From a virus, in the IMG/VR virus record IMGVR_UViG_3300025769_000560, positions 1-29,994 of that record: 29,994 nt of DNA. One strand, written 5' to 3'. Position numbers and translations under genes: made by a program. The notes beneath the pieces were generated by a model, which had not been told where the DNA came from, searched no databases, and saw only the letters and a program-made list of their open reading frames with translations. This document shows positions 5,907 through 14,400 of the stretch, piece after piece (position 1 is the stretch's first letter; each line of letters starts with the position of its first letter).

Positions 5907-6142
5907 TGGGTGCTTTTGGCGGTAAAAAGAAAAAAAGAGAACCGAGTGTTGCTGAGTTGAAGGCGCAAGAGGCTCAAAGTCGAGCAGAAGAACGCGCAAC
6001 GACCCAAGAGCGCACAGAAATGCAAACCGCACAAGCCAGAAGAAGATTGCTTCGTCGTGGTGGTTTAAGATTGTTATTCTCCGCAGCACGTCAAGAAGGA
6101 CCGGGCGCACCTACGACCAGAATGTTGGGCGGGGGATCTTGA
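5906..6142 (+). CDS. Small basic phage protein, 78 aa
   Basis: The start shares one base with the previous stop. The protein begins MGAFGGKKKKREPSVAEL, continues as a charged helix rich in Gln, Ala and Glu (residues 15-45), and ends RRLLRRGGLRLLFSAARQEG followed by a Gly-rich tail. Proteins with this layout occur in the same place in other podoviruses and have no known role. Position suggests a head or packaging accessory. Confidence 0.6.
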   Translation: MGAFGGKKKKREPSVAELKAQEAQSRAEERATTQERTEMQTAQARRRLLRRGGLRLLFSAARQEGPGAPTTRMLGGGS

Positions 6143-6143
6143 T

Positions 6144-6491
6144 ATGGCGATGTCAAGACCTAGAGCGGTTGCTAAAGATACGGAAAAAGGATCTTTTTTT
6201 GGTGATCTTAAAATGGGTCTTGGGCTTTCTCCGCAAACACCTAGCTATCGGGCGCGTACTGAAAAAAGCAGAAGAAGACAAAAAGAGTTTGAAGAGCGGT
6301 TAAATAGAAACGAAAAGAGGCGGGAGAAGCGTGGAAAGAAAAAACGTGTAACCGCTAGAATGCTTTTTGAAAAAGAGAAAGCTGAAAAATTGGCAAAAGA
6401 ACGGGCCGAAGGACAGGAAAAGCGTAAGGCGTTTGAAAAAAAGAGGGGTGAAGAAATCGCTCGTCGTCGCCGTTTGTTGCTAAATATCTGA
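6144..6491 (+). CDS. Highly charged coiled-coil protein, 115 aa
   Basis: It starts two bases after the previous gene. Residues 35-112 are almost all Lys, Arg and Glu in helical heptad-like order (EEKRRKRR-type runs and RMLFEKEKAEKLAKERAEG), so a long basic helix or coiled coil is likely; DNA or RNA binding is possible. No catalytic motif is visible. The large antisense open frame here is a mirror of the charged codons. Confidence 0.6.
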   Translation: MAMSRPRAVAKDTEKGSFFGDLKMGLGLSPQTPSYRARTEKSRRRQKEFEERLNRNEKRREKRGKKKRVTARMLFEKEKAEKLAKERAEGQEKRKAFEKKRGEEIARRRRLLLNI

Positions 6492-6502
6492 TAGGAAGCA
6501 GT

Positions 6503-6712
6503 ATGACCAAGATTAAGGAAGATTCTCGCGTTTATCAAAAAACTGATCCCCAGCCAAAACGTGCAAGAAATGAAAAGGGCCAATTGGTTTCAGATGATCC
6601 ATCTACCCCAGACGTAAATGAAGCTTGGGAAGGCGGGAAGGCTCCAAAGAAAAAAGCCGCCCCAAAGAAAAAGGCAACAGGTAGTGGTAAAAAAAGCGTA
6701 TCAAAATCCTAA
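6503..6712 (+). CDS. Lysine-rich 69-aa protein
   Basis: An AGGAAG Shine-Dalgarno lies just before ATG 6503. The first half is polar (EDSRVYQKTDPQPKRARNE) and the last 25 residues are histone-tail-like (KAPKKKAAPKKKATGSGKK). The 3' end overlaps the next gene by 95 bases in another frame, and the overlap contains a run of seven A (6689-6695). DNA packing or charge neutralisation in the capsid is a possible role; none is shown. Confidence 0.6.
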   Translation: MTKIKEDSRVYQKTDPQPKRARNEKGQLVSDDPSTPDVNEAWEGGKAPKKKAAPKKKATGSGKKSVSKS

Positions 6713-6971
6713 GGGCGGATTGAACGCTGCCGGTCGCGCTTACTTCAAGCGCAAAGAGGGATCTAATTTAAAAGCCCCCGTCAAATCCGGCGATAATCCC
6801 CGCAGAGCGTCCTTCCTGGCTCGAATGGCGGGGAACCCCGGGCCGGATCGTGACAGCAAGGGCCGACCGACACGGAAATTGTTGGCGCTCCGCGCCTGGG
6901 GCGCTTCATCTACAGCGGATGCAAAACGTAAAGCTGCCGCTATAAGCAAGAGGAACAAGGCAAATGCCTAA
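6618..6971 (+). CDS. Small basic structural-type protein (DUF6321-like)
   Basis: The well-formed part reads GGLNAAGRAYFKRKEGSNLK, then PPR-type SGDNPRRASFLARM, RPTRKLLALRAWGAS and ADAKRKAAAISKRNKA, a pattern I recall from small late proteins of marine phages. It is probably a virion component. The start is uncertain: ATG 6618 gives 117 residues with a lysine-rich leader overlapping the previous gene; GTG 6684 gives 96. A frameshift joining the upstream lysine-rich gene at the seven-A run is a third possibility. The stop overlaps the portal start by 8 bases. Confidence 0.7.
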   Translation: MKLGKAGRLQRKKPPQRKRQQVVVKKAYQNPKGGLNAAGRAYFKRKEGSNLKAPVKSGDNPRRASFLARMAGNPGPDRDSKGRPTRKLLALRAWGASSTADAKRKAAAISKRNKANA

Positions 6972-8520
6972 GCTATCAACGAGAGAAGTCATTGCGCGAG
7001 AGGCAAAAGCACAAGCTCGCAAAGATGAATGGCGTACAATCTACGAAGATTGCTATGAATTTGCCCTGCCGCAACGAAACTTATACAACGGCTATTACGA
7101 AGGCAAAACGCCCGGCAAAGGCAAGATGCAGCGTGTATTTGATTCCACGGCCATGTCCTCAACCAAGCGTTTCGCCAACCGGCTTCAATCCGGACTGTTT
7201 CCTCCTAATCGGCATTGGTGTCGTTTAGAACCAGGTTCGGCTGTACCTGAGCAAGATCAGCCAAGAGCGCAGCAAATACTTGATGCCTACGTTGATATTA
7301 TGTTTGACCAGCTACGTCAGACAAGTTTCGATCTGGCTATGGGGGAGTTTTTGCTGGATCTCTGCGTGGGTACGGCTGTTATGATGGTGACTCCTGGTGA
7401 TGAAGTTACCCCCATTCGTTTTCTTGCGATACCACAGTATCTTGTGGCCATTGAGGAAGGCGCATACGGCATGGTCGATAACGTCTACCGCAAGCTGCGT
7501 ATCAAGGCGGAATCCATCACAAGAGAGTTCCCAGACGTTCAGATCACAACGGAATTGCAAGACGCAATAGATCGTCGTGGTTCTGAAGAGCTTGATCTGT
7601 TTGATGCGGTTATCTTCGATCAAGAGACAGGCCGATATCATTATCACGTTATTTGGCCAGCCAAGGCACAAGAGATTGTTTATCGTGAAATGCCATCCAG
7701 CCCCTTCATTGTTGCCCGGTTCAGCAAAACAGCCGGTGAAATATACGGGCGCGGTCCTTTGGTTGATGCAATTGCAGATATCAAAACGCTAAACAAAACC
7801 TTGGAGCTTGTTCTCAAGAATGCAAGTCTATCCATCTCAGGAGTATATCTTGCCGCTGATGACGGTGTTCTAAATCCTCAAAGCATCAAAATACAGCCTG
7901 GTGCGATTATTCCTGTTGCCCGAAACGGTGGTCCACAAGGCGCGTCCCTAGCCCCTCTGCCCAAGGCTGGGGACTTTAACACAAGCCAGATCGTTATTCA
8001 GGATCTCAGAGTAAACATCAAAAAGATCTTGATGGATGACACACTCCCGCCTGATACCATGTCTGCGCGATCCGCTACAGAGATAGCACAGCGTCAACGT
8101 GAATTAGCTTCTAATCTTGGATCGGCATTTGGCCGGTTGATGACCGAGATTATGACGCCTCTGGTTTCGCGCATCCTATTTGTTCTGGACCGTCAGGGCT
8201 TGATTAATATGCCCCTCAAGGTCAATGGTGTGCAGATCAAAGTCACGCCGGTATCGCCTCTTGCCGAGGCTCCCAAGATGGAAGAGGTCAATCAGCTTCT
8301 CAGCTTTATGCAGATTGCCAATTCTATGGGGCCAATGGGGCAAGCAATTATTAACATCCCAGAAAGTATTTCGTTTATTGCGGAAAAAATGGGGATCGAT
8401 CAACGTGTATTGAATACACCGGAAGAGCAACAAATGATGATGCAGCAAATGCAGCAAGCTATGATAGAACAGCAGCAACCTATGCCCACTGATGAAACAG
8501 TAGCAGAGGCCATGCAATGA
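6964..8520 (+). CDS. Portal (head-tail connector) protein
   Basis: This 518-residue protein forms the dodecameric ring at the capsid vertex through which DNA passes, as gp8 of T7 (536 aa). Typical stretches are WRTIYEDCYEFALPQRNLYN, DSTAMSSTKRFANRLQSGLFPP, GRGPLVDAIADIKTLNK and MSARSATEIAQRQRELAS. The C-terminus has a Met/Gln-rich helical end (MMMQQMQQAMIEQQQ), usual for this family. It starts 8 bases inside the previous gene and ends with an ATGA overlap. The order portal, small protein, scaffold, capsid fits podoviruses. Confidence 0.93.
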   Translation: MPKLSTREVIAREAKAQARKDEWRTIYEDCYEFALPQRNLYNGYYEGKTPGKGKMQRVFDSTAMSSTKRFANRLQSGLFPPNRHWCRLEPGSAVPEQDQPRAQQILDAYVDIMFDQLRQTSFDLAMGEFLLDLCVGTAVMMVTPGDEVTPIRFLAIPQYLVAIEEGAYGMVDNVYRKLRIKAESITREFPDVQITTELQDAIDRRGSEELDLFDAVIFDQETGRYHYHVIWPAKAQEIVYREMPSSPFIVARFSKTAGEIYGRGPLVDAIADIKTLNKTLELVLKNASLSISGVYLAADDGVLNPQSIKIQPGAIIPVARNGGPQGASLAPLPKAGDFNTSQIVIQDLRVNIKKILMDDTLPPDTMSARSATEIAQRQRELASNLGSAFGRLMTEIMTPLVSRILFVLDRQGLINMPLKVNGVQIKVTPVSPLAEAPKMEEVNQLLSFMQIANSMGPMGQAIINIPESISFIAEKMGIDQRVLNTPEEQQMMMQQMQQAMIEQQQPMPTDETVAEAMQ

Positions 8521-8774
8521 GTTCGCCAGACGGTTGGGAAGGAATAAGTCAAGCGTTTGTCGAGCCGCCAAAGGCGGATGATCTGGACATACTTTATGGA
8601 CGGGTCTTTAAATCTGAGGAAGGTCAGAAGGTGTTACATCACCTGAGACAGATAACTATAGAACAACCATCTTGGTATCCAGGCGAAGATCCCAGTCACG
8701 GTTTTGTAAGAACAGGCATGACTGAGCTTGTGCGTCTGATTGAGCGCAGGGTGGGAAGGAGCAATAATGTCTGA
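8517..8774 (+). CDS. Bbp19-like small virion protein, 85 aa
   Basis: Start ATG 8517 overlaps the portal stop (ATGA). The core FKSEEGQKVLHHLRQITIEQPSWYPG (split here at residues 31-57) and GFVRTGMTELVRLIERRV matches the pattern of the Bbp19 family, named from Bordetella phage BPP-1, found between portal and scaffold genes. It is a small structural protein of unknown exact role. The stop overlaps the scaffold start by 8 bases. Confidence 0.75.
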   Translation: MSSPDGWEGISQAFVEPPKADDLDILYGRVFKSEEGQKVLHHLRQITIEQPSWYPGEDPSHGFVRTGMTELVRLIERRVGRSNNV

Positions 8775-9534
8775 ACAAGCAGAAGCAATTGAAGTCTCTG
8801 AGGAAGCTCCTCTGGTTAATTTTCAAAAGCCAGAAGAACAGCCGCAAGAACAAGAACAACCGTTTCAATTACGGCCAGAAGAAAATGAAGAGGTTGATAT
8901 TGATGATGGTGAACCGCTGGAACGTCCTGACTTTTATCCAGAAAAGTTTTGGGATGATGATGGCCCTGATGTTGAGAAGTTGGCAAAAAGCTATGCAGAG
9001 CTTGAAAAGGCTTTTAAAGCAGGTAAACACAAAGCGCCGGATGGCGATTATGACACTAAAGATCTGGTGGATAAGGGTTTGGACTTGGAAGATCCTTCAG
9101 TCCAGGTATTTCAAGATTGGTCTAAAAAATATGGTATCTCGCAACAAGCTTTTGAAGAGCTTGCGGGGCAAGTCCTAGAGTTTTCTCAGGATAGCCAAGA
9201 AGCCATAGAATATGATCGGCAACAGGAAATGAAGAAGCTTGGTGAGCGAGGCCAAGAAAAGATTGCGTATCTTGAGCGTCATATCACCCGCGCATCACTG
9301 ACAAACTCAGAGCGCGAGGCTTTGGCCTACAGTCTGAACAGCGCCGATGCAATCAATGCAATGACCAAGTTTATTCAGGGTTATACGAATGAAGGCATAC
9401 CGACAACGCCGGTTGTGGATACGCCTGAAATGACCAGAGAAGATCTTGCTTCAGCGATTGCAGACCCGCGTTGGCAGACCGATGCAGCATGGCGAACAAA
9501 GATTGAAAAGCAATGGGCGGCGGCAAATAGCTAG
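8767..9534 (+). CDS. Capsid assembly scaffolding protein
   Basis: I start at ATG 8767, which has GGAAGGAG six to seven bases upstream; a TTG at 8740 is less likely. The 255-residue protein is acidic at the N-terminus (residues 1-55, Glu/Gln/Pro-rich), has RPDFYPEKFWDDDGPDVEKL and SYAELEKAF near 60-85, and a helical C-terminal half ending MTREDLASAIADPRWQTDAA-W, all typical of T7 gp9-like scaffolds that guide capsid assembly and leave before maturation. T7 gp9 is 307 residues. It lies just before the capsid gene, as expected. Confidence 0.85.
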   Translation: MSEQAEAIEVSEEAPLVNFQKPEEQPQEQEQPFQLRPEENEEVDIDDGEPLERPDFYPEKFWDDDGPDVEKLAKSYAELEKAFKAGKHKAPDGDYDTKDLVDKGLDLEDPSVQVFQDWSKKYGISQQAFEELAGQVLEFSQDSQEAIEYDRQQEMKKLGERGQEKIAYLERHITRASLTNSEREALAYSLNSADAINAMTKFIQGYTNEGIPTTPVVDTPEMTREDLASAIADPRWQTDAAWRTKIEKQWAAANS

Positions 9535-9540
9535 ATTTTG

Positions 9541-9569
9541 TTGCAATCACTACATTTTGGGTGTATAGG
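9541..9569 (+). promoter_or_regulatory. Candidate sigma-70-like promoter for the capsid gene
   Basis: TTGCAA (9541-9546) and TATAGG (9564-9569) are separated by 17 bases and begin 6 bases after the scaffold stop. Each has 4 of 6 consensus matches. A promoter here would raise capsid expression over scaffold, as the separate phi10 promoter does in T7. Confidence 0.4.
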
Positions 9570-9574
9570 CAGAT

Positions 9575-9695
9575 TAAGGGCTAACCGCTGCGCGGCCCCT
9601 TGATGTGGTAATCCACTGGTGGGCGCGGCCACTTTCGCGCAAGCGACTGCCCGGTTTACATCGGCTAACAGTAAGCGTTTTGAGTTGAAACCTAA
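9575..9695 (+). promoter_or_regulatory. GC-rich structured leader of the capsid gene
   Basis: The 176 bases between scaffold and capsid genes contain no gene. They have several small stems: GTGG-TAAT-CCAC (about 9605-9616), GCCC pairing with GGGC around it, and GCGCG pairing with CGCGC (within about 9622-9642). GC content is clearly above the flanks. The capsid start follows with AGGAGG at about 9699-9704. An RNA leader that affects stability or translation of the capsid message is the simplest reading. It does not form a tRNA. Confidence 0.45.
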
Positions 9696-9710
9696 TAGGA
9701 GGCTTCTGCT

Positions 9711-10544
9711 ATGGCGCAGAGTATTACTAATGCCTTTGTAACGCTTTTTGATGAGGAAGTTAAACAGGCATACCAAGGCGAAGCGTTGCTTCGCGGCACA
9801 ATGCGGACACGTACCGGTGTCCAGGGTAACACAGTAAAGTTCCCAAAAATCGGTAAAGGTGTTGCAACAGTTCGTGTTCCACAAACTGACGTAACTCCGT
9901 TGAACGTAACCTATAGCCAGGTTACCGCCACAATGTCTGATTATATCGCAGCAGAATATTCAGACATCTTCCATCAATCACATGTCAACTTTGATGAGCG
10001 CCGTGAATTGGTGCAGGTTGTTTCAAAAGCGATTGCTCGCCGTATGGACCAGCTTTGCATTGATGCACTTGATGCGGCTGCATCTCCATCAACTGTTGCG
10101 ACATCTGTGGGTGGTGCGTCTTCAAACATGAACATCGAAAAACTTCGTGCGGCTGCGAAAGCACTGAACGATAACAACGTACCAGCCGAAGGTCGTCACT
10201 TGTTGATGCACTCTTCTCAGCTTGATGCGTTGCTCGGTGAAACAGAAGTTACTTCAAGCGACTTTGCTTCCGTAAAAGCACTTGTTCGCGGTGAGATCAC
10301 TTCGTTCATGGGCTTCAACATTATCACAATGGGTGATCGTGATGAAGGCGGTGTTCCTAAGCCATCAACCCGCACATGCTTTGCTTGGCATCAAGACAGC
10401 ATGGGTTATGCTGAAAGCATCTCTCAGAAGTCAGAAGTAAACTACATCCCAGAGAAAACATCGTTCCTCGTAAGTTCTATGTTCTCTGCTGGTGCGGTTG
10501 CTATTGACGATGAGGGCATCGTTAAAATCTCATGTACTGAATAA
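9711..10544 (+). CDS. Major capsid protein
   Basis: This 277-residue protein follows the scaffold and has the best Shine-Dalgarno in the window (AGGAGG). The pattern LFDEEVKQAYQGEALLRGTM, VKFPKIGKGVA, SDYIAAEYSDIFHQSHVNFD and VSKAIARRMDQLCIDALDAA is that of HK97-fold capsid proteins of BPP-1-like and marine podoviruses. Hexamers and pentamers of it build the head. It is shorter than T7 gp10A (345 aa). Codons are more optimised than in neighbours (frequent GCA, GTT and AAC), as expected for a highly expressed gene. Confidence 0.9.
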   Translation: MAQSITNAFVTLFDEEVKQAYQGEALLRGTMRTRTGVQGNTVKFPKIGKGVATVRVPQTDVTPLNVTYSQVTATMSDYIAAEYSDIFHQSHVNFDERRELVQVVSKAIARRMDQLCIDALDAAASPSTVATSVGGASSNMNIEKLRAAAKALNDNNVPAEGRHLLMHSSQLDALLGETEVTSSDFASVKALVRGEITSFMGFNIITMGDRDEGGVPKPSTRTCFAWHQDSMGYAESISQKSEVNYIPEKTSFLVSSMFSAGAVAIDDEGIVKISCTE

Positions 10545-10559
10545 GAAGGAGATTAAGAC

Positions 10560-10799
10560 ATGGCATTCGCGCAAGCAAACTGGGCAACTGTTGCAGCTTC
10601 TAAAGCTGGTTCAGCGCCAAACATTTATAGCTATAAATCAGCGACAGATAACAAGGCCGCAATTGCTGGCTCTGGTTATTTCAATACCGTTGAGGGTCTT
10701 ATCACAACCGGTGATTGGATTTACACTTATGGCTCAGATGGCGGTCAAACTTTGGTCGCAACAAATACCGCTGGTGTTATTACGACAACAGCAATCTAA
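10560..10799 (+). CDS. Probable head decoration protein, 79 aa
   Basis: It lies directly after the capsid gene with AAGGAG upstream. The sequence AFAQANWATVAASKAGSAPN, IYSYKSATDNKAAIAGSGYF, TVEGLITTGDWIYTYGSDGG reads as a small all-beta domain. Proteins of this form follow the capsid gene in many podoviruses and prophages, and are taken to be decoration or minor head proteins. The evidence is position and pattern only. Confidence 0.65.
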   Translation: MAFAQANWATVAASKAGSAPNIYSYKSATDNKAAIAGSGYFNTVEGLITTGDWIYTYGSDGGQTLVATNTAGVITTTAI

Positions 10800-10805
10800 T
10801 CCCCT

Positions 10806-10832
10806 GGGGGGCTGGGCAACTGGCCCCCTTCA
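10806..10832 (+). terminator. Hairpin after the capsid and decoration genes
   Basis: GGGGGC (10807-10812) and GCCCCC (10823-10828) form a perfect 6-base GC stem with a 10-base loop. Only TT follows, and no U-tract, so it may be a partial terminator or an RNA-stabilising hairpin. T7 has its main terminator in the corresponding place after gene 10. Confidence 0.45.
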
Positions 10833-10850
10833 AACTCTTGGAGGGCTATA

Positions 10851-11468
10851 ATGGCAAGTAATGACACAGATATTACTATTTGTTCGGATGCTTTAGTTCT
10901 CTTGGGCGCACAGCCCATAACGTCCTTAACGGATGGCAGTGATCCGGCAGACGTTTGTAATCGTCTTTACCCAGATCTTAAAAATCACTTACTGACAGTT
11001 TATCCTTGGAGTTGGAGCCTTAAAAAGGTTCAACTTAGTAAAAATGCAACGGCTCCCGTTAATGAATGGGATAATGCTTTTGATCTGCCAAATGATATAA
11101 TTGGCAGTGTTATTGCTGTTTTTGATAGCAGTTCAAGCGGCATACGTCCAAGGCGCTATGGATGGGAAATCTATGGCACTCAGTTATTTACCAACTTAGA
11201 CACCATCTACATTGATTATCAGGCAACGGTTGTTGAATCCAGTATGCCAGAGTATTTCATACGTTTCTTGCGTGTGGCACTGGCCGCAGAGATTGCTATT
11301 CCAATAACGGATCAGGCAACAAAAGCACAAGATCTTCGCTTACAAGCATATGGTTCTCCAGGCGAAGCTGGTCGTGGCGGGTTGCTGCGTGAGGCAATGA
11401 ACATCGATGGGCGTGGTCAAGGTACGCAAATTGTGGAGGACTATTCTCTTATTCAGGCGAGGTACTGA
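10851..11468 (+). CDS. Tail tubular protein A (gp11-like)
   Basis: The 205-residue protein matches T7 gp11-type adaptors that form the ring between portal and nozzle. Signature-like parts are ICSDALVLLGAQPITSL near the N-terminus, LYPDLKNHLLTVYPWSWSLKK at 39-59 and FIRFLRVALAAEIAIPITDQ further on. Length is close to T7 gp11 (196 aa). GGAGG precedes the ATG. The stop shares one base region with the next start (TGATG), so the two tail genes are probably translated together. Confidence 0.85.
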   Translation: MASNDTDITICSDALVLLGAQPITSLTDGSDPADVCNRLYPDLKNHLLTVYPWSWSLKKVQLSKNATAPVNEWDNAFDLPNDIIGSVIAVFDSSSSGIRPRRYGWEIYGTQLFTNLDTIYIDYQATVVESSMPEYFIRFLRVALAAEIAIPITDQATKAQDLRLQAYGSPGEAGRGGLLREAMNIDGRGQGTQIVEDYSLIQARY

Positions 11469-14400
11469 TGAGAATTACGCAATATCAGTCTAACTTTTCT
11501 ACCGGAGAAATAGACCCCCTTCTACGGGCTAGAACAGATCTTCAACAATATCAGAATGCTTTGGAAGAAGCGACAAATGTTATCGTGCAACCTCAAGGCG
11601 GGATTTCTCGCAGAGATGGTTTAAAGTTTGTTCACAGCTTTTCAACATCGTTTACTGATTTCAAGCTGATTCCCTTTGAGTTTAGCGTAAGTGACAGCTA
11701 TCTATTGGTGTTTGTTGTTGGCCGCATTTATGTTTTCAAAAGCGGAACATTGCAGACAAACATAAACGGATCTGGCAATGATTACATCACGGCAACCGAT
11801 ATTACAGCGGCAATGCTTGATGAGCTTGAATATACGCAAGCTGTAGATACCCTAATTCTTTGCCATGAAGATCTTCAGACAAAACGCCTTGTGCGTAATT
11901 CTGACACGTCTTGGACGCTTGAGAACCTGCCTCTGACCAATCCGCCACAATATGCTTACGCGCTTGATGAGCATTCTCCTAATTTTACGATTACGCCCAG
12001 CGCAACAACTGGGAATATTACAATTACTGCATCTTCTGTGACCACTGATAACGGAACAGCACAGGCTGGTACGGCAGATACAATTACTTTGAAAACAGGT
12101 ACATCACCTTACTCATCCGATGATGATGCAAATGGTCTGTGGATAACACTTACAGCCGGAACGGGTTCGGGGCAAGAAAGATATATTTCAGATTGGGTTG
12201 CATCAACAAAGGTCGCAACTGTCTATCCCGCCTGGACAACACAACCAGATAATACAACCCAGTATAAGGTTGCAGCATTTGCGGCATCTGCAATTAACAA
12301 CTTTGCTCAAGTAGAAAATACTTTTGGCCGTGTAAAGTACATTGAATATGTCAGCGATACCATAATGAATGCTGTTGTTGAGGTTCCGTTCTTTGACACA
12401 AGCGGCGTTGTTGCTGGTAATTGGATTGGCGAATTTGGTTATGAAGATGTTTGGTCAAGCACTAGAGGATGGCCAAGATCGGCAACTTTCCATGAAGGCA
12501 GATTGTATTTTGGTGGCTCTAAGTCCAGACCAAATACCGTTTGGGGTTCGCGTGTAATTGATTACTTTAACTTTGACTCTCATACTGGATTGGATGATGA
12601 GGCTGTTGAAACGACCATTAACACAAACCAACTAAATTCGATTGTGAATATCGTATCTGGTGCGGATTTGCGTATTTTCTCAACGGGCGGTGAGTTTATT
12701 GTTGTTCAATCAGAAGATACTCCAATTACACCAAGCAATTTTTTGGTGCGGCCACAAACCCGGCTTGGTGCAAAAGCCGGTGTGCCGATTGAAGATCTAA
12801 ACGGCGCAACCATTTTTGTTCAACGCCAGGGTAAGTCAATCAATGCCTTTCAGTTTGGAAGTGAAACTAATTCTTACCAAGTGCAAAACATTTCTTTGCT
12901 ATCGTCCCATTTGCTAAATACCCCCGTAGACCTTGCGGCCAGACGTGCGTCATCTACAGATGAATCTGACAGATTATTTGTTGTGAATAGCGGTGATGGC
13001 TCAATGGCGGTGTACTCCATTTTGGTGGGTCAGAATGTTATAGCACCCAGCAAATTCACCACAGACGGAACATTTGAGGCTATAGCGGTAGAATTGCAAG
13101 ATGTTTATGTCATTGTAAAAAGAACCATCAATTCAGTAGATAATTACTTTCTTGAGGTATTTGATAGCAGTTTAACGCTAGACAGTGCAAAGACAGGCAC
13201 ATCTGCAAGCTCTGTAGACATGAGCCATCTTCTAAACAAGACTGTTAAACTTATAAGTGATGGGGATATTGAGGCGGATCAAACGGCTGCGGCAAGTCCT
13301 TTAAACTTTACGTTTGCACCAACCACCAGTTTTCAGGCTGGATTAGATTACACAGTCCAGGCAAAGACAATGCCAACGGAACCAACGCTTGCATCTGGTT
13401 CATTGCATGGAGTAAGAAAGCGGGTGGTGCAAGTTGACAGCTTGTTAGATAGCTCTCAAAATCTAAAGATAAATTCTAAGGTTGTTTCTTTTGATCGGAC
13501 AAGTAGCGCCGCCGCTCAAGTAACTATTAACAATGCAACCTATGACTCTAAATTCTTTCAAGTTCCAGACCCGTATGATAACAACGACAGTGATGCAGTA
13601 AGTTTCAGATTTAAGTCTGATGGTTCTTTGCTGTTCGTTTTGGATGATCAAATCGGTGGCGTTGGTAGCGGCTGGACAATCACACAATTCACCTTAGCAA
13701 CGCCGTGGGATATTTCTACAGCAACTAATCAAACAATTGTTGAATCTGAATCTCTTCTCGTACCAAATGTAAAGGGTTTTGACTTTAGCGCTGATGGCAC
13801 CAAGGTGTTTTATTTAGAAGAAGATAGCCAAGAAATTGTGCAATACAATTTAACTAAAGCGTGGGATTTAACCACTGGTTTAAAGGTTAATGCAAATACG
13901 TTTGATTTTTCCAGCATTGGATCGAATAACGAGCAAAGTTTTGTATTCTCCCAGAATGGTCTAAGGGCTTATATTGTTTCAGGAAGTGATGATCGAATAT
14001 ATCAACTTAATTTAACAGAAGCTTTTGATGGCTCAACATTTAGCGATGCGTCAAAAACACTAGACGTAAGTGCAAAACTTTCCTTTCCACACGGTGTTGC
14101 AATAAGTGCTGATGGAAAAAAGATATTTGTAACAGGTCGCTTGGATACAACTATTGAAGAATATACGCTTTCCACTGCATATGAGCTTGATAGCGCTTCT
14201 CATACTGCAAGCTATACAGTACCTCATGCAACCACTGAAAGCGTACACGAAATTGTTCTAAAACCAGACAATACAAGGTTCTATGTCTTAGATTCAAAAA
14301 CGGTAGGTTTTACCACTACAAATTATATTTACCAGCATACGCCAGTAACAAAGCTGTTTCCAGTATCGGAATACACTGGATTAAAAACCGCGCATGGTTT

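Noticed and set aside
9575-9695. tRNA or tmRNA in the capsid leader
   Set aside because: No acceptor stem, T loop or CCA-like end can be placed on the GC-rich stems.
9531-9884. 117-codon - strand frame over the capsid leader
   Set aside because: It runs antisense into the capsid gene, has no Shine-Dalgarno, and the leader is better read as structured RNA.
12369-12557. 62-codon alternative + frame in the nozzle gene
   Set aside because: No Shine-Dalgarno, and the nozzle frame is well supported across it.
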